From: an uncultured Clostridia bacterium
GTDB taxonomy: Bacteria; Bacillota; Clostridia; TANB77; CAG-508
Length of the DNA: 15,217 nt
Assembly (NCBI GenBank): GCA_944388615.1
Contig: CALXJL010000033.1
Location: 1-15,217 of the forward strand
Direction of reading: 5' to 3'
Positions within the stretch are counted from its first letter, which is position 1, and each line of letters starts with the position of its first letter. The notes beneath the pieces were generated by a model that saw nothing but the letters and a program-made list of their open reading frames with translations, made no database searches and had not been told where the DNA came from. The position numbers and the translations under genes were made by a program. Shown here one piece after another: positions 14,138 through 15,217 of this stretch.

Positions 14138-14674
14138 CTATTCTATTTCAAATTCTCCTGTTGCAGCATTTACATGATACCATTGTATTATTTGTGTAGT
14201 TGTAGAATCTGCTACTGCTATTATATATCTTCCTTGTGAATCCATTCCTATACAATTAAAATATACACCATCTTCATTTCCCCAATCGTTTTTTGCAATG
14301 TTTATTGATTTTTGTTCATCATCTTCTACTGAGTTTTCCATAACTTCTGAAGAATTTGTATTTGTACTATTAGAATTGGTTACTGCACTTTCATTATTAG
14401 AATTATTTTGTGCATTTTCGTTCTCGTTTTCATCAGATTCTGTAGTATTTTGTATTGTTTCATTTTGTACTGTATTATTTATAACTTCTTCTGATTCTGA
14501 AGTAGTTTCGATTTTGTTAGTAGTTTCATTTGTAGTTATATTACTATTAGTATTTTCTTCATTTCTTCCTTGTCTTACTAAAACCACACATCCTATAATT
14601 AATATTATTATAATAAACAATGTAATTTTTACAGATTTATTTTTCTTTTCGACTGTTCCATGCTTACCTTTCAT
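14138..14674 (-). CDS. Unrecognised membrane-anchored protein with Asn/Ser/Thr/Glu-rich linker
   Basis: I do not recognise this gene by family. The 178-residue protein has a short basic N-terminus and one membrane segment (about residues 17-34, ITLFIIIILIIGCVVLV). A low-complexity linker of about 85 residues rich in Asn, Ser, Thr and Glu follows (36-120). A compact C-terminal domain (121-178) contains INIAKNDWGNEDGVYFNC, SQGRYIIAVADSTTTQII and WYHVNAATGEF. The topology suggests a domain held outside the membrane; the end resembles small PepSY-like folds, but only loosely. A longer reading from ATG 14695 overlaps xseA and has no clear ribosome site. ATG 14674 lies one base after the xseA stop codon behind AGGTG, suggesting translational coupling. 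It splits the usual xseA-xseB pair. Confidence 0.75.
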   Translation of the reverse strand: MKGKHGTVEKKNKSVKITLFIIIILIIGCVVLVRQGRNEENTNSNITTNETTNKIETTSESEEVINNTVQNETIQNTTESDENENENAQNNSNNESAVTNSNSTNTNSSEVMENSVEDDEQKSINIAKNDWGNEDGVYFNCIGMDSQGRYIIAVADSTTTQIIQWYHVNAATGEFEIE

Positions 14675-14675
14675 T

Positions 14676-15217
14676 TTACACCTGCCTACTACCATTTTCT
14701 ATAACTTTTGCTTTGATTTCTCCGTCTTTTAGTCTTAAATCTAACACATCATCTTTCTTAGTGTCATCAACACTTTTAATTATTTTCCCATTAATTGTTG
14801 TTATACAATATCCTCTAGATAATGTTTTTAAAGGACTTAATGTATCTAATTTTGCTATTGCTGTTACTGCTCTAGATCTATTATCTTTTAATATATTCAT
14901 AATTGCATTTTCTATTGATTTAATTTTCATATCTACTTGTAAATATTTTTCATTTATTCCTTGTAATGGTTCTTTAAAAACTCTACTATTCATTACTTTT
15001 TCATATCTTAATTTTACTAGCTCTATTTTCTTTTTTAACCCAATTTTATATCTATTATTATATGAATCCAATTTTAATTTTACATCATTTATATTGGGTA
15101 CAGCAAGTTCCGCTGCTGCAGATGGTGTAGGAGCTCTTAGATCAGCCACAAAATCTGCTATTGTAAAATCTGTTTCATGCCCTACTGCAGATATTACTGG
15201 AAGCTCAGATTCATATA
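14676..15217 (-). CDS. xseA: Exodeoxyribonuclease VII large subunit, C-terminal part (5' end beyond window)
   Basis: XseA is the catalytic subunit of exonuclease VII. The last 179 residues are present; the frame is open to the right edge, and the full protein is usually 400-450 residues. The visible start carries the conserved ESELPVISAVGHETDFTIAD, then FVADLRAPTPSAAAELAVP, part of the catalytic domain. A long helical region follows (NDVKLKLDSYNNRYKIGLKK onward) that should form the coiled coil to which XseB binds. The C-terminus has the characteristic LDTLSPLKTLSRGYCITTIN segment. A GTG at 15149 inside the conserved stretch is not a start. The stop codon is one base from the start of the next gene. 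Confidence 0.95.
   Translation of the reverse strand, partial: YESELPVISAVGHETDFTIADFVADLRAPTPSAAAELAVPNINDVKLKLDSYNNRYKIGLKKKIELVKLRYEKVMNSRVFKEPLQGINEKYLQVDMKIKSIENAIMNILKDNRSRAVTAIAKLDTLSPLKTLSRGYCITTINGKIIKSVDDTKKDDVLDLRLKDGEIKAKVIENGSRQV

Noticed and set aside
14298..14732. Plus-strand open frame opposite the low-complexity linker gene
   Set aside because: It is the complement of the Asn/Ser/Thr/Glu-rich repeat-like stretch, giving Val/Ser/Phe-rich sequence; the minus-strand frame has the better start and operon context.
15077..15149. GTG at 15149 as the start of a separate gene
   Set aside because: The frame continues upstream to the window edge with the conserved XseA residues VISAVGHETDFTIADF, so this is the interior of xseA.
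1..15217. Mobile element, phage, CRISPR array, rRNA or tRNA
   Set aside because: No transposase, integrase, regularly spaced repeats, or conserved RNA sequences were found; all large frames are housekeeping or metabolic genes.

Overview
The window is an AT-rich (roughly a quarter to 30% G+C by eye), gene-dense piece of a bacterial chromosome. Everything in it points to an anaerobic Clostridia-type member of the Bacillota. It has a four-subunit 2-oxoacid (probably pyruvate):ferredoxin oxidoreductase, a clostridial 2[4Fe-4S] ferredoxin, formate-tetrahydrofolate ligase, RicT/YaaT, a dnaG-rpoD pair, a CarD-family factor and strong AAAGGAGG-type ribosome binding sites. No phage, transposase, CRISPR array, rRNA or tRNA was seen. 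Species cannot be fixed from this window.

Layout. (1) 1-1086, leftward: minE (cut by the window edge) and minD, the spatial regulators of division-site choice; minC is not beside them. (2) 1235-4482, rightward: an almost consensus sigma-A promoter drives porC-porD-porA-porB (gamma, delta, alpha, beta). (3) 4499-4544: bidirectional terminator shared with the leftward operon that follows. (4) 7344 down to 4579, leftward: lepB (signal peptidase I), holB (DNA polymerase III delta prime), ricT and a small ferredoxin, behind a good promoter. (5) 7407-7790, rightward: one small unrecognised acidic protein with its own promoter, divergent from lepB. (6) 7791-7839: a second bidirectional terminator with very long perfect arms. 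(7) 11637 down to 7843, leftward: carD with its own promoter and terminator, then dnaG and rpoD (housekeeping sigma factor). (8) 13356 down to 11692: fhs. (9) 15217 down to 13446: end of xseA, an unrecognised membrane-anchored protein, xseB and a YuiD-like divergent PAP2 protein, closed by a probable terminator.

How the genes fit together. The por operon and the convergent ferredoxin gene form a plausible enzyme and electron-acceptor pair for pyruvate fermentation or synthesis. fhs feeds formate into one-carbon folate metabolism. carD, dnaG and rpoD, lepB-holB-ricT, xseAB and minDE are housekeeping functions in replication, transcription, secretion, repair and division. No gene-free stretch exceeds 300 bases; the longest is the 228-bp minD/porC divergent region, which holds two promoters.

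Several genes have an in-frame ATG or GTG inside or just before the Shine-Dalgarno sequence. For porD, porB, the ferredoxin, ricT, lepB, rpoD, carD and two hypothetical genes I chose the shorter start, and each entry gives the reason. I did not find a convincing previously undescribed system. The better leads are the two unrecognised genes, the overlapping hairpins between porA and porB, the ferredoxin after ricT, and the carD-terminator-dnaG arrangement.
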